A stretch of DNA of 64,000 bases from Bacteroidales bacterium UBA2714 (GCA_002354035.1 DEKU01000052.1:22694-86693); one strand, 5' to 3'; shown: positions 35,403 to 44,955, counted from the stretch's first letter. The notes: a model not told the origin generated them from the sequence alone. Program-made: numbers and translations.

Positions 35403-36509
35403 TTGGACTTCGAGAAATATATAACCCAGGGCGAACCCAGCAGCAAGGAGCGTGCCGAGGCGTGGCAGGTGGCTATAGGGCTGCAGGCAGTTGACGGATT
35501 GAAGCCGTCGCGCTACCTGATTGAGACCGCACAAGAGCATATCGAGGAGAAAATCAGCATCGACGAGGTAGAGAGCCGCATAGCGGCTTATTACCAAACC
35601 GAACAAGGCCGCCAAGAGGAGGCCGGGACGGACGAGGCCGACGGGGTGTCGGCACGCATAGCCCGCCTACTGGCTGAGGACGCCTTCACTTTCTCCCCGG
35701 CCATGTTGTCGTCTATCCACCGCCGCCTGTTCGAAGGTATTCTGCTCCGTGCTGGCCGTTACCGGCAGACTAATATTAAGAAGAAAGAATGGGTGCTCGA
35801 CGGTGCGTCGGTGCTTTACAGTTCGTGCGACATGATTTCTCAGACACTGGATTATGACTTCGAGCAAGAACGTTTGTTCAGTTATAAGGGCATTGATCTT
35901 CCCCGTGTGGTGAGGCGGATTTGCAATTTCGTTTCGGGCATCTGGCAGATTCATCCTTTCGCCGAAGGCAATACCCGCACTACGGCTGTCTTCACCATCA
36001 AATATTTGCGACAGCTCGGTTTCGAGGTCGATATTGAGCCGTTTAAACAGCATTCTTGGTATTTCCGCAATGCCTTGGTTCGTGCCAATTATCAGAATCT
36101 TCCCCTCGGAGTTGACCGTACCACCGAGTATCTGGAGCTTTTTTTCCGTAATCTCTTGATGGGTGAGAAGAATGATTTGAGAAACCGCTACCTCCATATC
36201 CGCTGGAAGGAGATGACTTCCGGTGTCACGGAAAGAGATTTGGAATATTGTTCGGGCTATTATAGTGTGGATGGTTTACAGGAAAGGAGCGTGGGTACAC
36301 AGAAGGGTTTACAGATGAAGGGCGACAGTGCACAGATGATTGTTGCGTTGATGAAATCAGATGCCCATATCACTACTACTACCATTGCCGAACGACTGGG
36401 TATCAGCCGTCGAGCGGTTGCCAAACATGTTGCCAAGCTGAAGGAGAAAGGCGTCATTGTCAGGGTGGGTCCAGATAAAGGTGGACACTGGGAGGTGCCG
36501 GGGGATTGA
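35403..36509 (+). CDS. Fic family AMP-transferase-type protein with winged-helix tail
   Basis: A 368-residue protein. The N-terminal helical region (about 10-65) resembles the VbhA-type antitoxin domain found fused to Fic enzymes. The Fic core has HPFAEGNTRT at 184-193 (catalytic His184). A winged helix follows at the C-terminus (about 305-365; ITTTTIAERLGISRRAVAKH). Fic enzymes usually transfer AMP to a Ser, Thr or Tyr; with a DNA-binding tail this one may also autoregulate. The only start that fits the promoter is TTG at 35403, because no ATG or GTG lies between promoter and coding sequence. Confidence 0.85.
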   Translation: MDFEKYITQGEPSSKERAEAWQVAIGLQAVDGLKPSRYLIETAQEHIEEKISIDEVESRIAAYYQTEQGRQEEAGTDEADGVSARIARLLAEDAFTFSPAMLSSIHRRLFEGILLRAGRYRQTNIKKKEWVLDGASVLYSSCDMISQTLDYDFEQERLFSYKGIDLPRVVRRICNFVSGIWQIHPFAEGNTRTTAVFTIKYLRQLGFEVDIEPFKQHSWYFRNALVRANYQNLPLGVDRTTEYLELFFRNLLMGEKNDLRNRYLHIRWKEMTSGVTERDLEYCSGYYSVDGLQERSVGTQKGLQMKGDSAQMIVALMKSDAHITTTTIAERLGISRRAVAKHVAKLKEKGVIVRVGPDKGGHWEVPGD

Positions 36510-36651
36510 CTGGCCATGTGAATCGGAACCAGTTGTTTGTGCAAAACAGCGGTCTGATTGTCTGTGGTGACAATTACAATCAACAGGGCGGAAAGAGATA
36601 AGCGATATGTAATAAAATGGGAGGACTTGCGTTATAAAGAAAAATAAACTT

Positions 36652-37671
36652 ATGAATATACTTGTTACCGGCGGGGCCGGATATATCGGCTCCCACACAT
36701 TGATAGAACTCTATAAAGCTGGACATACGGCTGTGGTGGTCGACAACCTTTCCAACTCCAACCCCGAGTCTTTGCGCCGTGTGGCCGAGTTGGCGGGCAT
36801 AGAGCAGGTACCTTTCTACAAAGTCGACATCCGCGACCGCGAGGCTCTGGAGAAGGTCTTTTCCCAACATAAGCTGGATGCATGCATCCATTTTGCGGGT
36901 CTCAAAGCCGTGGGCGAGAGCGTGGAGAAACCTTGGGAGTATTATGAGAACAATATTGGCGGCACGCTGGTGCTGGTTGATGTGATGCGTCAGCATGGAT
37001 GCAAAAACATCATATTCTCGTCCAGTGCCACCGTCTATGGCGACCCAGCACAGATACCCATCACCGAGCAATGCCCCAAAGGGACCTGTACCAATCCCTA
37101 CGGCTGGACCAAGAGCATGCTTGAGCAAGTACTCACCGACATTCAGCATGCTGATCCGTCTTGGAACGTTGTCCTGCTGCGCTATTTCAATCCCGTCGGG
37201 GCACACCCCAGTGGGCGCATAGGTGAGTACCCCAACGGCATTCCCAACAATCTTATGCCCTACATCACCCAGGTGGCTGTGGGCAAAAGGCCGCAGTTGG
37301 GCGTGTTCGGCAACGACTACCCCACACCCGACGGCACTGGAGTGCGCGACTATATACATGTCTGCGACCTCGCCTCCGGCCACGTCAGTGCTCTCCAGGC
37401 CATCGATCGTTGCTGTGGTCTTGCCATCTACAATCTTGGCACCGGCCAGGGCTATAGTGTCCTCGACATGGTTCATGCTTTCGAACGGGTAAACCACGTC
37501 CCCATACCTTACACCATCCAGCCTCGCCGTGCAGGCGACATAGCCACCTGCTACAGCAACCCCGCCAAAGCCGAAGCCGAGCTGGGGTGGAAAGCTCGCT
37601 ACGGTATCGACGACATGGTGCGCGACAGCTGGAACTGGCAGCGCAACAACCCTGATGGTTACCCCTGCTGA
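36652..37671 (+). CDS. galE: UDP-glucose 4-epimerase
   Basis: A 339-residue extended short-chain dehydrogenase that interconverts UDP-glucose and UDP-galactose. GGAGYIGSH at 7-15 is the NAD site, and SSSATVYG and NPYGWTKSMLEQ supply the catalytic Ser/Thr and the Tyr-x3-Lys pair. The C-terminal region RRAGDIATCYSNPAKA is typical of GalE. Full length. It is followed by a clear terminator at 37705. Confidence 0.93.
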   Translation: MNILVTGGAGYIGSHTLIELYKAGHTAVVVDNLSNSNPESLRRVAELAGIEQVPFYKVDIRDREALEKVFSQHKLDACIHFAGLKAVGESVEKPWEYYENNIGGTLVLVDVMRQHGCKNIIFSSSATVYGDPAQIPITEQCPKGTCTNPYGWTKSMLEQVLTDIQHADPSWNVVLLRYFNPVGAHPSGRIGEYPNGIPNNLMPYITQVAVGKRPQLGVFGNDYPTPDGTGVRDYIHVCDLASGHVSALQAIDRCCGLAIYNLGTGQGYSVLDMVHAFERVNHVPIPYTIQPRRAGDIATCYSNPAKAEAELGWKARYGIDDMVRDSWNWQRNNPDGYPC

Positions 37672-37704
37672 GCACCCTCTTTCTTTCGACATTGTTTTTC
37701 TTTA

Positions 37705-37734
37705 TGGCCTACGATTATAAAATCGCGTAGGCCA
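37705..37734 (+). terminator. Terminator after galE
   Basis: TGGCCTACG pairs with CGTAGGCCA around an AT-rich loop, followed by TTATATTTATATT. Confidence 0.7.
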
Positions 37735-37833
37735 TTATATTTATATTCAGTACCTTGCTACTGGTATTCTGTCTTGGATTAAAAAAATAATCACACCTAC
37801 ACAATAAATGCTCTTAAGCTGCGTTTTGATGAC

Positions 37834-37849
37834 GATTAAATATTTAATC
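37834..37849. promoter_or_regulatory. Perfect 16-bp palindrome before blaI-like gene
   Basis: GATTAAATATTTAATC, 30 nt before the BlaI-like ATG. Its position and symmetry suit an autoregulatory operator. Confidence 0.5.
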
Positions 37850-37879
37850 ATAGGTTCAATTTTTAAATCATCACAATCT

Positions 37880-38305
37880 ATGACACGCGCAAAAGAAACA
37901 ACATTAACGCTCACCAAGGCCGAGGAGCAGGTGATGCAAGCCCTATGGAAGATAGGAGAGGGGTTTGCGGGAGAGGTGGCGGCTGCCGTCGAGGAGCCTA
38001 AACCAGCCTACCGCACCGTTCTGACGCAGATTCGCATCCTTGAGCAGAAAGGGTTTGTGGCACATCGGATGCTGGGTGGCAACAATCAGTATTATCCACT
38101 TGTAGGCAAGAAAGACTATTCTGGCCGGATGCTGGGCTCACTCATCAAGAACTACTTCAATGCCTCTTACACCTCGCTCGTATCCTTCTTTGTAGAAGGA
38201 GGCAGTGTGAGCGAGGAGGAGCTGGAAGCCCTGGGCCGTATCATCGAGGCCAAGCGGCGCGACTGTGCCGCACGCCACAACAACGGAGAGGAGGTGCAAT
38301 TATGA
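37880..38305 (+). CDS. BlaI/MecI family repressor
   Basis: A 141-residue winged-helix repressor (TLTKAEEQVMQALWKIGEGF; AYRTVLTQIRILEQKGFVAH) with a C-terminal helical dimerisation region where the partner protease would cut. The start is ATG 37880, since the in-frame ATG at 37808 adds a hydrophobic stretch atypical for the family. It overlaps the M56 protease gene by 4 nt. Likely bound to the palindrome at 37834 and released on a signal from the protease. Confidence 0.88.
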   Translation: MTRAKETTLTLTKAEEQVMQALWKIGEGFAGEVAAAVEEPKPAYRTVLTQIRILEQKGFVAHRMLGGNNQYYPLVGKKDYSGRMLGSLIKNYFNASYTSLVSFFVEGGSVSEEELEALGRIIEAKRRDCAARHNNGEEVQL

Positions 38306-39996
38306 GGTATCTCATGCTTGCCACTGTCGGGACATTGCTCTTTCTCGGTGCCTACTGGCTGTTGATGAGGCGAGAGAAACGTTTCGGCATGGTACGTTTC
38401 TATCTGTTGGGCACACTGTTGCTCTCATTTGTATTGCCATTGGTTCAGCTGCCGTTGCTTCCACCTCAGTATCAGGCCGACGATTTCAGTTCTCTGAGGC
38501 TGGTGGAGATGCGCACCGAAAACGGTCTCACCGCCATGAACTTTGAGACCGGCAAGAATGAAAATGCGCGGATAGGTCTGCGCAGCGATGGCCAAGGCCC
38601 AGCGATTATAACTGTTGACCGCGACATGGCTGCCCCCGCCGCAAGCCGTTGGGTGCAGATTTCGCATTGGCTGATGCTGGTATATGTGGTGGGCTGCGGG
38701 GCGATGGCAGCTATGTTTGGCGTAAGGCTCCTGAAGCTGCGCTCACGGTTGCGCGGTTTGCCCTACAGGTCGGAAGGCGGCTTGCACATCAGCGAGTTGG
38801 ACAACGAGATTCCGGCCTTCTCCTTCGGGCGGCATATTGTGGTGGACACTCGAGGTTTTAGTCCTGTCGAGGTGCGGCAGCTCATCGCTCACGAGGCGGT
38901 GCATGCGCGCCGGTGGCACACGGCCGATTTGTTGCTGTGTGAGGTGGCAAAGGTGGCGCTGTGGTTCAACCCTGCTGTGTGGCTCTACCAGCGAGAGCTG
39001 AAAAGGGTGCACGAGTTCGAGGTCGACAACCTAATGCTGGCATCCGACAGCGGAGCCGACTATGCCGAACTTCTCTATCATCAGGTGAGTGGGCATCCCT
39101 TTAGTCCCATTGGCAACACCTTCGACTACGGCCTTGTGCAAAGCCGTATGAACATGATAATCCGAAAACCTACACGCAGGGGATGGCTCAAGCCCTTGGT
39201 AGTGCTGCCTTTGATGGCCGCCATGCTGGTGGCAGGCTGCAAGTCGGACGGGACTTTGGAGGGCTACTATGCCGTGGACGGCATCACGCTGATGTCCGAC
39301 AACCCCGTCGAGCAGGCACTGGAGTGCAAAGAGTTTCTCGGCTTGGAAAACCGTCTGTTCCGTTTCCATAGTGACGGCAGGCTGACAGTGTACGACAAGG
39401 AGCATGGCACCGAAGATCTGAACGGCACCTATAAGATTGACAACGACGGCCTGCACCTCTTCGACAGCACCGGCAACCCCTGGCTCAATATGGGGATAGA
39501 GACCGTCAGCTGCGGAGCCGACAGCATTGTGGTCCGCTTAGTCGACCCCGACCGTATAGGGGGACTGGGCAAGATGTTGGCCGCGCTGCCCAAGTATCGC
39601 TACCGTGTCGACACTGTGCAGGTGTCGACATCCATCAGGACCAAGGAGGGTGAGATACTTGAGCTGAACCCGGTGGAAACGGTCGATACCGTCTATCCAG
39701 GCATTGTCGTGCCCTGTCCGATTGACAACCAGAACAATTGGAACCGTGGCAACCGTTTGTTGACTTCGGCCACGGGCGGTGTAGTGGAGGTGTACTATGC
39801 CCGTTACGCCACCGAGCAAGGCGACACGGTGAGCGATACGGGCACCCGGTGGGAGTTCCATGACAAAGCCATCGCCCCCGATGCACGCCAGCGCTACGAC
39901 ACCACAAGCGGGCTCAATCCTTTGATGCCGGACGACCGTTTCATCCTGCAATTGACCCTCAAGCCTTCCGCACCCAATTCCGAAACGGAGAAATAA
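38302..39996 (+). CDS. BlaR1-like M56 metalloprotease sensor with fused C-terminal beta domain
   Basis: A 564-residue membrane protein. N-terminal helices (about 1-20, 33-52, 120-143) are followed by the M56 zinc motif HEAVH at 197-201, with further ligand-side residues in HEFEVDNLML. A later membrane helix (about 297-312) ends LVAGC with Cys313. A beta-rich C-terminal domain of about 250 residues follows (lipocalin-like, RLFRFHSDGRLTVYD). BlaR1-type proteins sense an envelope signal and cleave the cognate BlaI repressor. The cysteine at the end of the last helix looks like an internal lipobox. Confidence 0.82.
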   Translation: MRYLMLATVGTLLFLGAYWLLMRREKRFGMVRFYLLGTLLLSFVLPLVQLPLLPPQYQADDFSSLRLVEMRTENGLTAMNFETGKNENARIGLRSDGQGPAIITVDRDMAAPAASRWVQISHWLMLVYVVGCGAMAAMFGVRLLKLRSRLRGLPYRSEGGLHISELDNEIPAFSFGRHIVVDTRGFSPVEVRQLIAHEAVHARRWHTADLLLCEVAKVALWFNPAVWLYQRELKRVHEFEVDNLMLASDSGADYAELLYHQVSGHPFSPIGNTFDYGLVQSRMNMIIRKPTRRGWLKPLVVLPLMAAMLVAGCKSDGTLEGYYAVDGITLMSDNPVEQALECKEFLGLENRLFRFHSDGRLTVYDKEHGTEDLNGTYKIDNDGLHLFDSTGNPWLNMGIETVSCGADSIVVRLVDPDRIGGLGKMLAALPKYRYRVDTVQVSTSIRTKEGEILELNPVETVDTVYPGIVVPCPIDNQNNWNRGNRLLTSATGGVVEVYYARYATEQGDTVSDTGTRWEFHDKAIAPDARQRYDTTSGLNPLMPDDRFILQLTLKPSAPNSETEK

Positions 39997-40035
39997 ATAC
40001 AACCGATAGAACAGTAACCTTTTAGCATTATAAAG

Positions 40036-42240
40036 ATGAAAAAGCAACTATTGTTGCTGCTGTCTCTGATGACGGCAGCAGGCGCGAGCTACGCCCAAAA
40101 TACCGACACCACCGCCACCGTGCAGACCGACTCCATCTACCTCTCGCCCAGTGTCAAGGCACTGGAAGAGGTGAAGATTACGGCGGAGAGGCCCCTATAT
40201 GCCGTCGACGGCGAGAAGCAGGTCTACAACACCGAGGACGACCCCAGCGTGCAGACCGGCACCGCCAGCGACGCCCTCCAGAACGCCCCGGGTGTGGAGG
40301 TCGACGCAGAAGGCAACATTACCCTGCGTGGCTCGCAGGGAGTGGACGTGTGGATCAACGACCGCCCCTCCAACCTCAGTGGCGAGAGCCTGCGGCAATA
40401 CATCAAAACCCTTCCGGCCAACAGTATTGCCCGTATCGAAGTAATCACCAACCCCTCGGCGCGCTACGGTGGCGGAGGCCCGGTGGTGAATATCGTCACC
40501 ACCAAAAAGGTGATGCGCAACGAGTTTCTCAGTCTCGGCCTCACCGGCAACCACCGCCCGCAGGTGTCCCCATGGGCCTCGTATGTCTATGGTGGCAAGA
40601 AATTCTCAATCAACGTCTATGCCGAGTACGACTACAGCCATACCTGGGAAGACCGTCAGGGCCACAGCGTCCTCCTCACGCCGCAGGGCGACACCTCGGC
40701 CGTCAGAGACCACACTTCGCACTACGACTACAGGCGGCATGGTGGCTACCTCTATATCGGCGGCCACTACGACATCGACACCCAGCGCACCCTCAGCTTC
40801 TGGGCCGGAGCCTACCCGTCGATTATCAACAGCGACATCACCACCGACGTGCAGTGGCACGAGCGCATCTATTCCCCCGGCAACTATAGCTACCGCGAAA
40901 CGGTGAAAGGCAACATACCCCAAGGCGGCTACTATGGCGGCCTCCATTTCAACCATAGCCTTGACACCCTCGGGCAGCGCCTGTGGCTGAGGGTCTACGG
41001 CTCTGGCTTTGCCTATCGGGCACCCTCCACCAGCGACCGTCGCCACACAGCCCAACCCCAGTTGGACTATGTGGTTAAGGATGAAACCGTCAGCAGCGAC
41101 TGGGGGCGCACCATGGCTCAAGCTGGCTACACCCTGCCTTTTGCGCAGCATTGGGAACTGGAGGTCGGCGCGTCGGGCCAGTACGGACTGCCCAACAGCT
41201 ATGCCTACACGCGCGATAGCCTCCCCTCCGGCCATCGCGACACCCTGCGCAGCTACACCCGCACCACCGAGAGTTGGTCCTATGACGCCTACGCTACTTT
41301 GACGCGCCGCATAGGCAACCTGACCGCCAAGGCCGGCATGCGGCTGGGCCGCACCCACAGCGGCGTGGCCTACCACGGCTATACCGACCTCACCACCCTC
41401 TGCGACTGGTGGGAACCCGTCCCATCCCTCCATCTCTCTTACCACACCCCCTCCTTCCACAACTTCACCTTCAGCTACACCTACCGCACCTCCACGCCCA
41501 GTGCGTCGCAGCTCAGCCCCTTCATCTTCTTCAGCCAAAACAGCTACAGCACCGGCAACCCCGACCTCCGGCCCAGCGGCACCCACAACATGGAAGGCGG
41601 CTGGAGCAAGTACTTTGAAAATCTGGGCACAGCCGAGCTGAACCTCTACTACCGCGTCCGCACCGACGGGATCGGCACCCTCACCGATGTGGCCTACCAT
41701 CCCGTCTTCGGGCGCGAAGTGCCCTACACCCACGACCTCAACATCGGCAGCAGCCGCATGGCCGGGGCCGACCTCAACCTCACCTACCGCCCCACGGCAC
41801 TGTTCAACCTGAGGCTCTCCGCCTCGCTGATGCACGACGCTTACCACTTCCAGTTCCGTCCGGGCGAGTGGGCGGACGACCGTCTGTGGTCCGGCAGTGT
41901 GCGTCTCAACGTATGGGGCAAGCTCTGGGATGTGCTGCAAGTTTTTGGCAACGTGCGCTACACCACGCGGCAACTCTCGCTCATGTCCCGCACAGCCCCC
42001 TGCTTCACAGCCGACCTCGGCCTTAGTGCCGATCTGCTCGAACGGCGTCTCTCGCTCTATCTGAATGTGAAAGATGTCTTCGCCAGCAACATCTCCTCCA
42101 CTTCGGCCACCAACCCCTACCTGGCGATGGACAACTCCACCCACTACAGCTCGCGCTACATCTCGTTCGGCCTCACCGTCCGCCTTGGCAAACTCGAACT
42201 CGAAAACCAAGCTCGCACCGGCGACAGTCAAAATCAATAA
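40036..42240 (+). CDS. TonB-receptor-like outer-membrane beta-barrel protein
   Basis: A 734-residue protein. A signal peptide (about 1-20, ASYAQ) is followed by a plug-like domain (about 45-165; LQNAPGVEVDAEGNITLRGS, VDVWINDRPSNLSGE) and a barrel to the C-terminus (family 3 outer-membrane barrel). Unlike the protein at 7564 it has no CarboxypepD_reg domain. It lies 39 nt after the M56 gene and is presumably induced through the BlaI/M56 pair. Substrate unknown. Confidence 0.83.
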   Translation: MKKQLLLLLSLMTAAGASYAQNTDTTATVQTDSIYLSPSVKALEEVKITAERPLYAVDGEKQVYNTEDDPSVQTGTASDALQNAPGVEVDAEGNITLRGSQGVDVWINDRPSNLSGESLRQYIKTLPANSIARIEVITNPSARYGGGGPVVNIVTTKKVMRNEFLSLGLTGNHRPQVSPWASYVYGGKKFSINVYAEYDYSHTWEDRQGHSVLLTPQGDTSAVRDHTSHYDYRRHGGYLYIGGHYDIDTQRTLSFWAGAYPSIINSDITTDVQWHERIYSPGNYSYRETVKGNIPQGGYYGGLHFNHSLDTLGQRLWLRVYGSGFAYRAPSTSDRRHTAQPQLDYVVKDETVSSDWGRTMAQAGYTLPFAQHWELEVGASGQYGLPNSYAYTRDSLPSGHRDTLRSYTRTTESWSYDAYATLTRRIGNLTAKAGMRLGRTHSGVAYHGYTDLTTLCDWWEPVPSLHLSYHTPSFHNFTFSYTYRTSTPSASQLSPFIFFSQNSYSTGNPDLRPSGTHNMEGGWSKYFENLGTAELNLYYRVRTDGIGTLTDVAYHPVFGREVPYTHDLNIGSSRMAGADLNLTYRPTALFNLRLSASLMHDAYHFQFRPGEWADDRLWSGSVRLNVWGKLWDVLQVFGNVRYTTRQLSLMSRTAPCFTADLGLSADLLERRLSLYLNVKDVFASNISSTSATNPYLAMDNSTHYSSRYISFGLTVRLGKLELENQARTGDSQNQ

Positions 42241-42251
42241 CCCCCTAAGCC

Positions 42252-42929
42252 ATGACAAAAATAATCAAAACCTGCTTGCTATGTGCTCTTTTGGTGGCAC
42301 TCTGTGCGGGCTGCGGTGGCCATAGTGACGGCCATGCCGACAACCCTGCCCAACTCCCTTTCGCACAAGCTAAGGCCGTCGTGCCCTCCCTCCTCACCAC
42401 CGACCAGCTGGTCCGACTCATCACAGCCGATACAGTACACAACAAAGTGGTCTTCTTCTTCGATGCATGCTGTCCCCCCTGCCGCCATGCCCTGCGGCAC
42501 GAACTTGCCGCCATGTATGCCAGCCGCGACACCGCCCAGTGGCGCTTCTACCTCGTGGCGGGATTCAACTGGCTCCACCGCCGTGTGCCCGATGCCGAAG
42601 GCAATCTGGTCGAGGACACTCTCGCCACCTTCCGCCATTTTGCAGCCCAATACAAACGGCTGCTGCCCAGCCTTGGTTACGACACCGCCGACCTCTACCT
42701 CCACTACGACCCCGCATGGGAACATACCCAGCGCGGGGTCTTCACCCCACTGGCCCAACGCCTGTTCATCATCCCCAAAGATGCCGACCTGCCTTTTCGT
42801 CTTGTCCACGAAGGGATGCCGCAGCTTTTCAAAACCGACAGACACAATGTGCTTTACACCGACACCCTCTGTGCCGACAGCCTGGGGCAAGACTGCTATC
42901 TTGCTCCCGACCCCGACTTCGCGCTATAG
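42252..42929 (+). CDS. Lipoprotein with CPPC thioredoxin-like motif
   Basis: A 225-residue lipoprotein (lipobox LCAGC, Cys21). VVFFFDACCPPCRHAL carries CPPC at 74-77, preceded by another Cys, as in thioredoxin-fold reductases. The rest has a thioredoxin-like layout with an insertion. It starts 11 nt after the barrel gene, so the operon is repressor, protease, barrel, redox lipoprotein. It could reduce or isomerise disulfides in the barrel or its ligand. Confidence 0.7.
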   Translation: MTKIIKTCLLCALLVALCAGCGGHSDGHADNPAQLPFAQAKAVVPSLLTTDQLVRLITADTVHNKVVFFFDACCPPCRHALRHELAAMYASRDTAQWRFYLVAGFNWLHRRVPDAEGNLVEDTLATFRHFAAQYKRLLPSLGYDTADLYLHYDPAWEHTQRGVFTPLAQRLFIIPKDADLPFRLVHEGMPQLFKTDRHNVLYTDTLCADSLGQDCYLAPDPDFAL

Positions 42930-42988
42930 TTTAGGATATATAAAATGTTAAATTTTTAATGTTTTATCCTCTAATGCGAAAAAAAGTG

Positions 42989-42996
42989 TATTTTTG
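42989..42996 (+). promoter_or_regulatory. -7 promoter element TATTTTTG
   Basis: TATTTTTGCA lies 82 nt before the ATG of the secreted protein at 43078. Confidence 0.65.
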
Positions 42997-43077
42997 CAGG
43001 GTCAAATAAAACATTTTATTAACTTGATTAAAGCCGATGTGTCTGATGGCCAATAACAAGACTGAATATTTATAATT

Positions 43078-44664
43078 ATGTTTAGAAGATTATTTTTTGT
43101 GGCTGCACTGCTGCTGAGCAGTGTCTGTTTTGCCCAGTTCCAGAGTGTGAACCTTGGCCAGCCGGGTGCCAAAGGCGACGCGAAAGCAACGTGGTCCCAG
43201 ATTGGGCAGGCTTTTGTCGCCACCACTATCGATGGCCAGACCATCGACCTTCAGGCCTGGATCGACTCCGGCTACAGTGTAGTGATTGACTATTCGTGCT
43301 GCTGGTGTGGCCCGTGCTGGACTTTGCATCAGGCGGGTGTGCTGGAAGGCTACTACAACCGTTTCGGACCCAACGGCACCAACGAGCTGCGTGTGCTCTG
43401 GATTGAGGTTGAGGAATCCAACACGCTGGACCAGATTTATGGCACCACTACGGGCAACACCCGTAGCGGCTTGACACAGGGCGACTGGACTCTGGGCGGC
43501 ACTTTCCCCATCCCCATCATTGATGACCACACGACCCTGAACACTTGCGCCTCCATCTACACGAATGCCGTGCCTTTCGTGGCCTACATCGAAGGCTACA
43601 CCGGCCGCTGCCGCGCCATCTATGGCGAGCCTGACGGCATCAGCAGTTTCGACACTGCGGTGTGCAACGCCAACATGGCTGCCCTGCTGGCCGCCAGACC
43701 TGTGCCGGGCGGCATACCCAGCGTGGCAATCAGCGGTCCTACGTCGGCTTTTTCCAACACCAATGTCGAGTTTACCGCTTCGGTGGGTTCGGTGGAGCCA
43801 GTGACGAACATCACCTGGACGTTTGAGGGTGCCACTACCCCCACGGCCCAGGGCGCAACAGCCTCTACCTCTTGGGCTGAGGCCGGCACCTACAATGTGA
43901 CCCTCTCGGTTACCAATGCCAACGGCACGAATACTGCTTCTACAACCGTGACGGTGAGCACTATGGGCAACCCCATGACTTACTTCTCTGGCGAGGTTAC
44001 CAATTCGCTCGGTATCGGCGGTCAAATTACTTGGGGCGTGAAGTTCCCGGCCAGTATGATGGCAGGTCGCGCATACGTGAAAAATGTGGAATACTACAGC
44101 AACGATGGCGACAACAACCTGAAGGTGACCATCTATAAAGGCGGTGAGACTTCTCCCGCCACTGAAGTCTATTCCCGCACTGTAAGTGTGCCTCAAGGAT
44201 GGTCGACCATCAACATGAGTGGTGCCGTGCCCATCGACCAAACTCAGTCGATGTGGGTGGCCCTGACCAGCTCCGCACAATACCCGATGAGCATGGGCGA
44301 ATACTGTGGTCTGCCCGATGGCGGTTACCTTTGCTACAACAATACTTGGTCTCCTATAGAAGTTGCCACGGGCGGCCAGTATAGCGGCACCTGGGCCATC
44401 CGCGTCACAACGGGCGATGAGCCTAATGTGAGTATCACCGAAGCCCAAAAGGGCGAGGTGAAGGTGTTCCCCAACCCCGCTTCGGATATCGTGACGATTG
44501 ACATGGAGGGTGTGGACCGCGTGGAAGTCCTCGATGTGGCCGGTCGCACCGTAGCCTCCACCACCAAGAACGTGGTTGACATGAGCAACCTTGAAAACGG
44601 AGTCTATATCTTCCGCATCGTCACCGCCCAAGGCGTGTCGACTCAGCGCGTGATAAAGAAATAA
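43078..44664 (+). CDS. T9SS-sorted secreted protein with thioredoxin-like, PKD and type A CTD domains
   Basis: A 528-residue protein. A signal peptide (about 1-19, CFAQ) is followed by a thioredoxin-like domain (about 20-200) with CCWCGPC at 74-80, a PKD domain (about 215-300; NITWTFEGATTPTAQGATAS), a further beta domain, and a C-terminal type A sorting domain (about 450-528; VKVFPNPASDIVTIDMEG, ending VIKK). The type A domain is removed as the protein is attached to the cell surface by T9SS. An extracellular thiol-disulfide or metal-reducing role is plausible. A terminator follows. Confidence 0.85.
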   Translation: MFRRLFFVAALLLSSVCFAQFQSVNLGQPGAKGDAKATWSQIGQAFVATTIDGQTIDLQAWIDSGYSVVIDYSCCWCGPCWTLHQAGVLEGYYNRFGPNGTNELRVLWIEVEESNTLDQIYGTTTGNTRSGLTQGDWTLGGTFPIPIIDDHTTLNTCASIYTNAVPFVAYIEGYTGRCRAIYGEPDGISSFDTAVCNANMAALLAARPVPGGIPSVAISGPTSAFSNTNVEFTASVGSVEPVTNITWTFEGATTPTAQGATASTSWAEAGTYNVTLSVTNANGTNTASTTVTVSTMGNPMTYFSGEVTNSLGIGGQITWGVKFPASMMAGRAYVKNVEYYSNDGDNNLKVTIYKGGETSPATEVYSRTVSVPQGWSTINMSGAVPIDQTQSMWVALTSSAQYPMSMGEYCGLPDGGYLCYNNTWSPIEVATGGQYSGTWAIRVTTGDEPNVSITEAQKGEVKVFPNPASDIVTIDMEGVDRVEVLDVAGRTVASTTKNVVDMSNLENGVYIFRIVTAQGVSTQRVIKK

Positions 44665-44691
44665 CACCTCCTTTTTCCACCATCCTTTCTT

Positions 44692-44720
44692 AACCCGGAA
44701 GCCAGACTTCCGGGTTTTTT
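44692..44720 (+). terminator. Intrinsic terminator
   Basis: AACCCGGAAG-CCAGA-CTTCCGGGTT followed by TTTT: a 10-bp stem with a 5-nt loop after the secreted protein gene. Confidence 0.85.
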
Positions 44721-44955
44721 CTTTGCCGTTTCGCCCCCGCAGCAAGGCTCGCGGCCTGCCCTTCGGCTCGCCATCGCCAGACCCCATGACAGCCCCCGGA
44801 CCGTTGTTCGTTCGCTGCAGGTCCGCTCGGCCTTCGCTCCTTTTCCTACATTTATACTCTTGTTTATCTCTTGTTCCTTTCTTGATAAGTAGAGATGTAT
44901 CGTTTGTAAGTGATTTATATAAATGCTAAAGAGTGTAGATGGAAGTAAGGAATAG
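44721..44955. other. Non-coding region upstream of clpB
   Basis: GC-rich near the terminator, then AT-rich. No promoter of the TAnnTTTG class is visible; only the dyads at 44956-45012 stand out. Confidence 0.45.

Noticed and set aside
40606..42258. Minus-strand frame opposite the second barrel gene
   Set aside because: Val/Gly/Ala/Glu-rich antisense shadow of the barrel gene, with no family signature.
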